Assembly: GCF_018141445.1 (NCBI RefSeq)
Contig: NZ_CP058649.1
Span: 5,227,001 to 5,291,000 of the forward strand
DNA length: 64,000 nucleotides
From: Vallitalea pronyensis
GTDB lineage: Bacteria; Bacillota; Clostridia; Lachnospirales; Vallitaleaceae
Direction of reading: 5' to 3'
The position numbers were made by a program, and so were the translations under genes. The notes under the pieces were generated by a model. The model was not told the origin of the DNA and made no database searches. It saw only the letters and a program-made list of their open reading frames with translations. Below are positions 19,710 to 28,028 of the stretch, one piece after another (the stretch's first letter is position 1; each line of letters starts with the position of its first letter).

Positions 19710-20780
19710 TTATGGGTAACCAATGGATTTAAAGTAAGACTGATTATAGATAACATGCTTATCTTTTGGGTTATATGCTTGTGCAAGCTTATGGTGCCTA
19801 TAGGCTTCATTCAAATCCCCTTTATCGTAATAACATAAACATAACTGTAGATGGGGCAACCATGTATAATTGCTCTCATCCATAAAACCCCAATCATCAT
19901 CAGGTGGTTTTAGATTCGTGGCTAATGTCAACCAAAAAATAGCTTCCTGTATACGATTCTCTTCTTGGTAAGAGCAACCTAAACGGTAACATGCCTCACC
20001 ACGAGGTGTATCATATTCCAGCGTCTTCAGTAAATAGTGGCGGCTGGTCTTATAATTTTTTAAGGCTACATAATAGTCAGCTAACTTATTGCAAGCTGCT
20101 ATTTTATCCTCTATCCAACCTGTTTCCATACCTAAAAACTCGTTAAATTTTTTTATAGCATCTTCATATCTGGCATTGTCATATAGTTCTTTGGCATAAT
20201 AATATGTATCTCGTGCATCAAATGGATAGCCTTCTTCTTCTTTTTGCCTATATAACCTAAGGTTGCGGTCACCAGCTTGATGGATACGCTTATGGGTGAT
20301 GGCAATATCTGTATTGACCACATGGCCTTCTACTTGCAGGTATTCATGGACAAAACCATGCCATTTAAAAGCTTTTATGCGTTTTACAATCCTATGACGT
20401 CTAAACCGCAATGTGACATTCCCCTGTTCATCAGTAGCATAATGATAAAACATGGAATACGCATCTGCATCATGCATTTTTTCTTTTAAAGCTCTTAATT
20501 TTGCCCTATCAGACTCAAGAAGTACGTCGTCTGCATCTAGCCATAGAATGTAATCTTTGGTGGCTTTACTAAAACTGTAGTTACGCGCTGCTGCAAAATC
20601 ATGAATCCACTTGTAAGCATAAATAGAACAATGAAATTTATCGGCAATGGCTATTGTCTTATCTGTCGAACCTGTATCAACGATAATCATTTCATCTACA
20701 ATATCTGAAACAGAGGATAAACAGCGCTCTAATACATCTTCTTCATCCTTAACAATCATACATAAACTTAGTGTAGCCAT
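19710..20780 (-). CDS. Glycosyltransferase family 2 with TPR tail
   Basis: 356 residues. The GT-A domain (1 to about 200) starts LSLCMIVKDEEDVLERCLSS, has VDTGSTDKT, DFAAARNYS and the metal-binding LWLDADDVL. From about 205 TPR-like units follow (YEDAIKKFNEFLGMETGW, QEAIFWLTLATNLKPP, NEAYRHHKLAQAYNPKDKHV). The last 90 residues echo the end of the neighbouring 764-residue enzyme, including a W-x-W/L-PHLQLC-CYY motif, so the two tails share ancestry. GGAGGT precedes the ATG. Likely cytoplasmic, acting on a protein or a growing glycan. Confidence 0.87.
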   Translation of the reverse strand: MATLSLCMIVKDEEDVLERCLSSVSDIVDEMIIVDTGSTDKTIAIADKFHCSIYAYKWIHDFAAARNYSFSKATKDYILWLDADDVLLESDRAKLRALKEKMHDADAYSMFYHYATDEQGNVTLRFRRHRIVKRIKAFKWHGFVHEYLQVEGHVVNTDIAITHKRIHQAGDRNLRLYRQKEEEGYPFDARDTYYYAKELYDNARYEDAIKKFNEFLGMETGWIEDKIAACNKLADYYVALKNYKTSRHYLLKTLEYDTPRGEACYRLGCSYQEENRIQEAIFWLTLATNLKPPDDDWGFMDESNYTWLPHLQLCLCYYDKGDLNEAYRHHKLAQAYNPKDKHVIYNQSYFKSIGYP

Positions 20781-20892
20781 GTCATACCTCCAACCGTATA
20801 TGCATCATCAACACACACTTATACTTATATGTATATGCCATCAATAGGCTATAATTGACTACCCATTCACATGATGGGAGGTTTAAAAGCAT

Positions 20893-20933
20893 AAAAAAAG
20901 GTTTCTTATACACGCTATAAGATAACCTTTTTT
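20893..20933 (-). terminator. Terminator of the LplB-LplC-SBP operon
   Basis: AAAAAGGTTTCTTATA and TATAAGATAACCTTTTTT form a long stem with a CACGC loop. Both flanks are A/T tracts, so it could act in both directions; on the minus strand it lies about 50 bp past the solute-binding-protein stop. Confidence 0.75.
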
Positions 20934-20983
20934 CATGGTTCTTTTATGCTATTAATTGTGCAATGAGTGACTTAATAACCTCA

Positions 20984-22537
20984 TTATTTTTTATTCTTCG
21001 CTAACCATGCGTCCAATTGTTCTTGGGCTTCCTTAATGAGTTTGTCATCAGGATCATTCTTTCTTAGTTTTTCTCTAAGGATTGGCAAGTATTTATCTGG
21101 ATCTAGCGTACCAGTGGTTAAGCCAGCAATGTATTCTTTTTGAATGGTCTCATTGGTGGCATCAATGGCTTTTACTTCTTCGGACGGAACATACATAAAA
21201 CCTAAAGTAGGTGATGATATGGCTGCTTCATTCATAGCAATGGTTTCTTCCCATATACCTGGCTTTTGACCTTTTGTGTAATAGGCGTTGAATTGATTAC
21301 CGAATTCCCATGCAATACCACTCCAATAACCACCGCCTTCTATCTTTTCAATGGTTTGATCATCAATCTTCTGATAGTGCTTACCTTCTATACCAAATGC
21401 TAACAGATTATAGAGCTCTTTGTTTGTATTGACCTGTTCAATAAGGGCCATGGCTTTTTCTGGATTTTTTGAGGTACGGCTAATCACATTCATTCCTGAT
21501 AATACGGAACGTGTTTGAATAACGGGTTTCGTCATGGGTACTGCCACAATCTCATAACCATACTTGTTGGATAACTCAACTTCAACACCTGGTTTATAGG
21601 TACCTGGCCAAACACCATACTTCATGATTTTCAAATCGGATTCAACCTCTGTCACACTGGCAGCATCTTTTCGAAAATAGCCTTTTAAATACCAGTCACG
21701 CATAAATCGAAATACATTTTCAGAAAAGATATCTTCTTCACTGAATTCATTTTTAATGCTATAATCTGTGGTGTTATAAGCCAGGTATCCGCCTACATCA
21801 TGAATTGGTGTATCGCCTTCTGGGTAATAGAAGGTGATCCATTCTTTGGTTAATGCAGGATACATACCCGGTTCATTGTCACGTATTGCTTCTAAATACG
21901 GCTCTAAATCTTTGGCAGTCTTTACATTTTCATAATCGAAATTATACTTATCTACTATTTTCTTGGGCATAAAAACGCCGCCCATGGATGCCATTGTCTG
22001 ATAATTGATGGCACAATAGATATCACCATTAATCTTGGTTGCTTCCCAGTATTTCTCAGGAATCATCTTATAATAGTTGGGTGCATGTTCCGCTAACAAA
22101 TCATCAAGGGGCAGAAAGGCACCTTTATTTACACCATCCACATATTTGTTAACCCAAGCTAAAGATGAAAAACATATATCAAATGCTTCTCCAGAAGCCA
22201 TTTTAAGCTGCATTTTTTGGTCATATTCTCCCCAATCAAGTACCCGCATGTCTAGCGTTGCATTGATGGACTCTAACAGAATCTCATTGACAGCTGCTTC
22301 AACAGAAGCCTCATCTTCTTGAGGTGAACCTATGAGGTACCATATAAGTTCTACGGGTTCTTCTTTTTGGGATGAACCTGTGTCATTGTTACTACTGCCA
22401 TTTGAAACATTATCGTTGTTTGCATTGGTTTTTTCCCCATTTTCATTGTTGTCCTTGGCACCACAACCTGCCAATAACACCCCAGTTAATACAATTAATA
22501 GTAACCATGACAACATGTTGTTTAATTTTCGTTTCAT
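20984..22537 (-). CDS. Extracellular solute-binding lipoprotein, LplA/DUF3502 type
   Basis: 517 residues. A lipoprotein signal ends in LLAGC (Cys25), followed by an Asn/Gly/Ser-rich linker. The mature part has the layout of the large family 1 sugar-binding proteins with a DUF3502-like C-terminal half (AMNEAAISSPTLGFMYVP near residue 430). Last gene of an operon behind two permeases, which is the common order for YtcQ/YtcP-type uptake of oligosaccharides. No ATPase gene is present; such systems usually share MsmX. Substrate unknown. Confidence 0.9.
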   Translation of the reverse strand: MKRKLNNMLSWLLLIVLTGVLLAGCGAKDNNENGEKTNANNDNVSNGSSNNDTGSSQKEEPVELIWYLIGSPQEDEASVEAAVNEILLESINATLDMRVLDWGEYDQKMQLKMASGEAFDICFSSLAWVNKYVDGVNKGAFLPLDDLLAEHAPNYYKMIPEKYWEATKINGDIYCAINYQTMASMGGVFMPKKIVDKYNFDYENVKTAKDLEPYLEAIRDNEPGMYPALTKEWITFYYPEGDTPIHDVGGYLAYNTTDYSIKNEFSEEDIFSENVFRFMRDWYLKGYFRKDAASVTEVESDLKIMKYGVWPGTYKPGVEVELSNKYGYEIVAVPMTKPVIQTRSVLSGMNVISRTSKNPEKAMALIEQVNTNKELYNLLAFGIEGKHYQKIDDQTIEKIEGGGYWSGIAWEFGNQFNAYYTKGQKPGIWEETIAMNEAAISSPTLGFMYVPSEEVKAIDATNETIQKEYIAGLTTGTLDPDKYLPILREKLRKNDPDDKLIKEAQEQLDAWLAKNKK

Positions 22538-22620
22538 GCTTATCCTCCTTAATATTTATTATTATACACTAAATGTGTAATAATCATAAAGTGGCGAAAT
22601 TACTCACCGTATAATAGCGC

Positions 22621-23499
22621 TTATTCCTTCACTGCACCTGCTGTCAGACCTTTTACAAGATATTTTTGAAAAAATGGAAAAATAAACAGCATGGGTCCAG
22701 CCGCCAAAATAACCATGGCCATCCTTAAGGTATTGTTTGGCAAGGATGTCGCATCAACATTTGCAATTTGATGTTTATTGGCATTTAAAATCGCTTGAAT
22801 ATTAGACATGATTTTATAAAGTAAGTATTGCAGCGTGGATAGCTTGGGGCTTTCAATAAACAAAAGACTTAGCCACCAGTTATTCCAATACCCTAATACC
22901 AGCATCAAACCAACAGTTGCTAGAGCTGGCTTAGACAGCGGAAGTATAATGCGACAGTAAATGGTATATTCAGATGCCCCATCAATTTTAGCTGATTCGA
23001 TGAGTGAAGCAGGTATTTCCGACATGAATACACGCATCAAAAATATGTACCAAGGGATAATCAATGCTGGCACAAACAACGCCCATATGGTGTCCCCTAA
23101 TTTAAGGTAATTGGTAACAAGAATATAGTAGGGTACAATTCCCCCATGAAACAGTACTGTGAAATAGATAAAAAAGCTTAGTTTATTTCGGTATTTAAAA
23201 TCTTTTCTACTTAACGTATAAGCTGTCAGAGATGACATAAATAGGCTGATAATTGTCCCTAAAAACGTTATGGTCAAGGTCACACCATAAGCACGGAGTA
23301 ATGCACGTATGTCTTGGAAAACATACTGAAAAGCATCCATACTGAAGCCTCTAGGTAACAAAGCATAACCATATTTGGCCAGCTGTAATTCATCGGATAA
23401 TGACGCTGAGATAATAATAATGACAGGTAGTGTACAAGTAAGGCAGAAGGCTATAAAAGCGGCATGAATGCATACTTGACTCCATCTTTTTTTCCTCAT
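22621..23499 (-). CDS. Carbohydrate ABC transporter permease, LplC/YtcP type
   Basis: 292 residues, six hydrophobic helices, starting MRKKRWSQVCIHAAF. The cytoplasmic coupling motif ESAKIDGASEYTIYCRIILPLSKPALAT is the EAA loop of MalG-type permeases. The C-terminus KYLVKGLTAGAVKE is characteristic of the LplC group. Starts 11 bp after the LplB-type gene ends; the pair should form the heterodimeric channel for the lipoprotein encoded next. Confidence 0.93.
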   Translation of the reverse strand: MRKKRWSQVCIHAAFIAFCLTCTLPVIIIISASLSDELQLAKYGYALLPRGFSMDAFQYVFQDIRALLRAYGVTLTITFLGTIISLFMSSLTAYTLSRKDFKYRNKLSFFIYFTVLFHGGIVPYYILVTNYLKLGDTIWALFVPALIIPWYIFLMRVFMSEIPASLIESAKIDGASEYTIYCRIILPLSKPALATVGLMLVLGYWNNWWLSLLFIESPKLSTLQYLLYKIMSNIQAILNANKHQIANVDATSLPNNTLRMAMVILAAGPMLFIFPFFQKYLVKGLTAGAVKE

Positions 23500-23510
23500 C
23501 TTTGACCTCC

Positions 23511-24440
23511 TTAATAAAGTGCACTGTTTTTGTCATATTTTTTAACAAAAAAGTTCGTTGTGGTGACTAGAATTAATCCGACCAAGGCTTGATAAAGACC
23601 AACAGCTGTACCAATATGCATTTGTCCAAATTCCCGAATGGTTCTAAAGACATACGTATCAATCACATCCGTTGTTGAATACAAGGCACCCGAGTTTTTC
23701 GTTAGAAAATAAAACATACCAAAATCAGCTCTAAAAATATTGCCGATACCAATTAACGTCAGCATGATCACTGTCGGCATGAGCAAGGGAACGGTAATGT
23801 ATCTAATCTGTTGTAATTTAGAAGCGCCATCAATTCTAGCGGCTTCGTAAAAATCGTGATTAATCCCCATGATTGCAGCAAAATAGATGACGGCATGATA
23901 CCCGGTATGTTTCCATATACTGGTGAGCACAAGTATAACCGGCCAATGTTTCGCTTCGTTATACCACATGACTGCTTCACCACCAAAAAAGCCGATAATC
24001 CGATTCAGTATACCAAGCTCCATATCGAATAAACCTACAAATAGGTAGCTGACAACAACCCAAGATAAATAATGGGGAAAGAACATGGTGGTTTGATAGA
24101 CCCTTACAAACTTAGATGACACTTCATTTAACAGAATAGCAAAAGTAACCCCAAACAATGGACCTACTATAAGAAATAATACATTCATACCGATGGTGTT
24201 GCGGGTTATCCGCCACATGATATCATTACGAAATAGAAATTTAAAATTCTCAAGCCCTACCCACTCACTACCAAAAATCCCCAAATCATAACGATAGGTT
24301 TTAAAGGCTATGATAATCCCTATCATGGGTATGTAACTGAAAATAACAATCCATAATATGGTGGGAAGGTTCATTGACAATAACTCAAGGTCTTTGAAGA
24401 ATCCACTTCTTGATCGCCTTTTTTTATGTCTTATGCTCAT
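23511..24440 (-). CDS. Carbohydrate ABC transporter permease, LplB/YteP type
   Basis: 309 residues with about six transmembrane helices. The family start LPTILWIVIFSYIPMIGIIIAFK and the EAA loop EAARIDGASKLQQIRYITVPLLMPT are clear, and the C-terminus KKYDKNSALY matches LplB homologues. First gene of the operon; upstream lie the TGTATACA inverted repeat and, beyond that, a membrane-anchored AraC regulator, which is the likely controller. Confidence 0.93.
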   Translation of the reverse strand: MSIRHKKRRSRSGFFKDLELLSMNLPTILWIVIFSYIPMIGIIIAFKTYRYDLGIFGSEWVGLENFKFLFRNDIMWRITRNTIGMNVLFLIVGPLFGVTFAILLNEVSSKFVRVYQTTMFFPHYLSWVVVSYLFVGLFDMELGILNRIIGFFGGEAVMWYNEAKHWPVILVLTSIWKHTGYHAVIYFAAIMGINHDFYEAARIDGASKLQQIRYITVPLLMPTVIMLTLIGIGNIFRADFGMFYFLTKNSGALYSTTDVIDTYVFRTIREFGQMHIGTAVGLYQALVGLILVTTTNFFVKKYDKNSALY

Positions 24441-24516
24441 GACATCACTCCTTGTCTTTTCTTATCTATAGCTTAGCAGTGAGGGTTTCGTGCAAGCAAG
24501 TGTACAATTGCAAGGG

Positions 24517-24549
24517 TTGTATACACGGGTTAAAAACAGGTGTATACAA
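24517..24549. promoter_or_regulatory. Inverted-repeat operator upstream of the sugar ABC operon
   Basis: TTGTATACAC (24517-24526) and its exact reverse complement GTGTATACAA (24540-24549) are separated by 13 bp. Each arm contains the 8-bp palindrome TGTATACA, centred 23 bp apart (about two helical turns). It sits about 75-110 bp before the LplB-type start codon. A further TGTACAATTG half-like site lies at 24501-24510. Confidence 0.55.
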
Positions 24550-24616
24550 AAGTAAAATCTGTATCATTTAGCCATTTTTAAGTAGAAAATGTAATTATTT
24601 CCACCAAGAATGGCAT

Positions 24617-24646
24617 AAAAAAACCCACTGTTTGAACAATGGGTTT
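24617..24646 (-). terminator. Terminator of the AraC-type regulator gene
   Basis: AAACCCACTGTT and AACAATGGGTTT form a stem with one mismatch; on the minus strand it is followed by TTTTTTTATG. It starts about 10 bp past the stop codon of the regulator. Confidence 0.75.
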
Positions 24647-24654
24647 GATCTTCG

Positions 24655-26982
24655 TCATGACTTGTTGCTGTTTTTCATGGATTGAATATAACTGTATTCT
24701 CTTGGTGTGGTACCATATTTCTTTTTAAAGAGACGGTAGAAATAGCTTCTGTTATCAATGCCTACTTCCAACATGATCTGGTCAATGGTCAATTGTGTAT
24801 TCAGCAGTAATTGAACGGCTTTTGATAAGCGTACATCATTCATGTAATCTTTAATGCTTATATGCATGGTGTCTTTAAAAACTTTACTAATGTGGTTGGA
24901 TGACATATTGAGAAGGTTAGCTATATACTGGGTATATAAACCGCTGTCATTATAATTGGTGTCTATGATTTCCTTAATGGCCTCAGCCAAAAGTTTATGA
25001 CGCTGTGCCACATGATTTTCTTGTTGCATAAAATAACTTTCAATGTAGTGCAAGATGCATGTTTTTGCATCGTCAATAACCTCATATTCAATGACTTTAT
25101 AAATCATCTCATCGATATCCATCTTATAGGATGAAAAACTGTATTGATGAAGCTCTTGAAATGTACTGATAAAGACATTGACCAAGTATACGATATAACT
25201 CTTAATGGTTGTATAAGGATAAGACGAAATTGTATCGAAAAAAAGATTCACTTCCCTAAATAGACCTTCCTTATCCTTGGTCTTGATAAGACCACGAATA
25301 CGGACTTCATCTTCATGGGTAAGAGGAGGTTGGTCTCCCTCTTTAACCTTAAGAGACTCTTCTGATGATGTTATCATAGCGCCTCTGCCTAAAATATAGC
25401 GCCTATTAGAATCCAGTAGTGCTTTTAAATAATGCTTTGTTATCAATGATTTACCTGCCCATGGCTCACTGATCGTAAAGGATATTGATAATTCTATGTG
25501 TTTTTCTATGAAAGCCTGGGCTTCAACAAGCAATGATGCCACAGTATCTTCTGTATAATCATCTGACGTATTCATTAAGATAATGGCTTGGTCATCTTTT
25601 AAGTCGATACCATCACATATGAATTGTCTGTTCAGTACTTCACTGACAACATTAATAATGGCAAACTTTAACAGATGACGGTCATGTAAGTTATTCTTCT
25701 GTTCAAATTGCTTAAAGTTATCAATACGAATGAGTATGAGACATAGCGTTTTATGCACATCCAATGGGATTTCACCGCTTACCTTATCCCATTCGCTGTC
25801 TTTAATCTGCTCACTTTGTGTGATCATTTTTTTGAGATAATAGTTATGTAAAATATTTTTCTTAGATATCGACTCTTTCTGATAGGACTTTAGTTGATTG
25901 AATGCTTCACTGTAAATCTGGTTTAACAAGAAAAATTCATCTCTTGAATGATTGGTATCCACATTGTATTTGGTGCTGAGACCTTCCAAAAGCATCTTAA
26001 CAGGGTTATATATCTTGTCCGATACAAAAAAGGCAATGATAAGACCCACAATAAGAAAAACAATGGTTAACACCAGGATACTATAGCGTATGGATTGTAA
26101 AACAATTTGAAGATTATGATAGGGTTGTATCCATACCAGTGTCCAATTTTCTTCTGGTATCGGGTCATAAAAAACAAGATACTTCTTATGGTTATAAGTC
26201 TTTTCAAAACATGCTGGTGTTTCGCTTTCAACAAAAGCGTCTTGTGTTATCCCTTGATACAGTGCCAGCTGTTCGTCCGTATATTCTTGGGAAGCAATAA
26301 CATGTTTCTTGTCATTGATTAAGAAAATCTTAGCATCATTAGCGTGTGATAAGTGATTAATGCGACTAATATTATTCATAATCCAATCTGATGATACATT
26401 GACAACCAAGGCAGAAGGTATACCTTCCTTCATATACGTATCATCATAGATGACATACGAAAAAACATGGAGATATTGGTCATTCTTTTCGGTTTCATTG
26501 AGATAGAACTTACGTTCTATTAACATATCCCGCTTTTCATTATCAATGGGGTAGATTAAGGATTCCATACTCAGATCGTTATAGAGCAGATGTCGAAAGG
26601 TTGAATAGGTATTCTTTGTGAATGAGTTATAGACTTGTATGGAATGAATGCTGTCGTTGACATGGACATAATTGTCCAATTTCATTTTCAAACGTATAAT
26701 ATCATAAATCTCGTCTTCACGCTGAAGCGTTAATAATTCCTTAACGTTATAATCTACATAGAGGGCACGAGCGGTTTTTTTAATGGATTTGAGTAACTCA
26801 TTAATGTTATACTCTATCTGTTTGGACATAATCTGGGTTTTTTTGTATTCATTGGAAATGGTTCTGTCCTTTATACCCATATATACACTTATAGAAAAAA
26901 AGATAAAAATGAGGGTGGTTAACGTAATGATAAGTAAATAGACCCGTAAAAGAAATTTTTTGTTAAGAAAAAAATCCTTCAT
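24655..26982 (-). CDS. Membrane-anchored AraC family regulator with extracellular sensor
   Basis: 775 residues. A first transmembrane helix (about 12-33) and a second (about 296-320, ending in FFVSDKIYNPVK) bracket an outside region of some 260 residues that looks like a Cache-type ligand sensor. A cytoplasmic linker follows, and residues about 670-770 carry two helix-turn-helix motifs of the AraC family (YTQYIANLLNMSSNHISKVF, then a second HTH ending YFYRLFKKKYGTTPREY). These one-component regulators of polysaccharide loci sense a sugar outside and activate neighbouring uptake genes. Its probable target is the LplB-LplC-SBP operon directly downstream. Confidence 0.88.
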   Translation of the reverse strand: MKDFFLNKKFLLRVYLLIITLTTLIFIFFSISVYMGIKDRTISNEYKKTQIMSKQIEYNINELLKSIKKTARALYVDYNVKELLTLQREDEIYDIIRLKMKLDNYVHVNDSIHSIQVYNSFTKNTYSTFRHLLYNDLSMESLIYPIDNEKRDMLIERKFYLNETEKNDQYLHVFSYVIYDDTYMKEGIPSALVVNVSSDWIMNNISRINHLSHANDAKIFLINDKKHVIASQEYTDEQLALYQGITQDAFVESETPACFEKTYNHKKYLVFYDPIPEENWTLVWIQPYHNLQIVLQSIRYSILVLTIVFLIVGLIIAFFVSDKIYNPVKMLLEGLSTKYNVDTNHSRDEFFLLNQIYSEAFNQLKSYQKESISKKNILHNYYLKKMITQSEQIKDSEWDKVSGEIPLDVHKTLCLILIRIDNFKQFEQKNNLHDRHLLKFAIINVVSEVLNRQFICDGIDLKDDQAIILMNTSDDYTEDTVASLLVEAQAFIEKHIELSISFTISEPWAGKSLITKHYLKALLDSNRRYILGRGAMITSSEESLKVKEGDQPPLTHEDEVRIRGLIKTKDKEGLFREVNLFFDTISSYPYTTIKSYIVYLVNVFISTFQELHQYSFSSYKMDIDEMIYKVIEYEVIDDAKTCILHYIESYFMQQENHVAQRHKLLAEAIKEIIDTNYNDSGLYTQYIANLLNMSSNHISKVFKDTMHISIKDYMNDVRLSKAVQLLLNTQLTIDQIMLEVGIDNRSYFYRLFKKKYGTTPREYSYIQSMKNSNKS

Positions 26983-27087
26983 TTTGTCATCCTCCTAAGT
27001 TTATCCATGTCCAAGAATGAATAAAGATACTCTTGATGGTACATGACAAATAGGGAATTGTCAATATTCATTACGTTTCATCAAGGA

Positions 27088-27121
27088 AAGCATCTGAAGC
27101 CTTTTATAGGCCTAGATGCTT
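27088..27121 (-). terminator. Hairpin after the response-regulator gene
   Basis: AAGCATCT (27088-27095) and AGATGCTT (27114-27121) pair perfectly, with an inner GCCT/AGGC pairing. No long T tract follows on the minus strand, so it may be a weak terminator or an RNA-stabilising stem. Confidence 0.4.
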
Positions 27122-27150
27122 CTTAAAAATGTTTTGCTCATATGCACATT

Positions 27151-27912
27151 TCATGAATGATGCCACCCATCTGTATCATCCAAATGCTTTTCTCTAAAGA
27201 CAGTAGGGTATAGGCCATATGTCTTTTTAAAAGCTCTTGAAAAATGATTGGATTCCTTAAAACCTAGCTTATAAGCAATCTCATTAATACGTATGGTTGG
27301 ATCAGTCACCAGCTCTTTGGCTATCATCATCTTTCTTTCATTGACATACTTGGTAAACGATAGGCCTGCATTCTCTTTAAACATTTTACTAAAATAATGA
27401 TAACTTAGATTGACCTTATTGGCTGCTTCCTGCATAGAAATCGTTCGACTCATATTTTCTTCAATGTATTGATCAATGATAGAAAGAAGACTTTTACCAT
27501 TTTCTGTGTTTCTATTTTTTTTGGATATATCCTGCTGTTTTTTTAGCTGATTGGAGAGTTTTTGATCCAATTCTGATAGATACAATGGTTTTAGAAGGTA
27601 ATCATTAACCCCAAGTAAAAAGGCTTTCCTTACATAGCTAAAATCATCAAATCCACTGAGCACAAATAGAATAACGTATTTGTCCATTTTTCTTATTTTT
27701 TCAGCAAGAATTAAACCACTGCCCTCAGGCATGCATATATCTGTAATGACAACGTCAGGTTTTATGTCCCTATATTTTATCATGGCTTCATTAACACTGC
27801 CTGCTACATAGGTGATATAGTTACACGGATTATTTAACCGCTTAATTTTCGAGCAGACATTTCTACAAATCAGTTCCTCATCATCTACAATTAATATTCG
27901 GATATTCCCCAT
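27151..27912 (-). CDS. Response regulator with AraC output domain (YesN type)
   Basis: 253 residues from the ATG at 27912, which gives the canonical receiver start MGNIRILIVDDEELI; longer starts at 27930 (ATG) or 27963 (TTG) are possible but add non-conserved residues. The receiver domain has the acidic pair Asp10-Asp11, phospho-acceptor Asp58 (DVVITDICMPEG) and the LKPLYLSEL switch lysine. Residues about 150-250 are an AraC double helix-turn-helix. The partner is the YesM-type kinase transcribed divergently from 28029. Confidence 0.9.
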   Translation of the reverse strand: MGNIRILIVDDEELICRNVCSKIKRLNNPCNYITYVAGSVNEAMIKYRDIKPDVVITDICMPEGSGLILAEKIRKMDKYVILFVLSGFDDFSYVRKAFLLGVNDYLLKPLYLSELDQKLSNQLKKQQDISKKNRNTENGKSLLSIIDQYIEENMSRTISMQEAANKVNLSYHYFSKMFKENAGLSFTKYVNERKMMIAKELVTDPTIRINEIAYKLGFKESNHFSRAFKKTYGLYPTVFREKHLDDTDGWHHS

Positions 27913-28028
27913 CTCTATCAACCTTCCCATTCGTTCCGATTTATAGTTCAAATTATATACCAAATCATAAAAATAGACATTTACAATCCCTATGTTCTTT
28001 GTTACGATGTTTTAAAAAAGGTGATACC

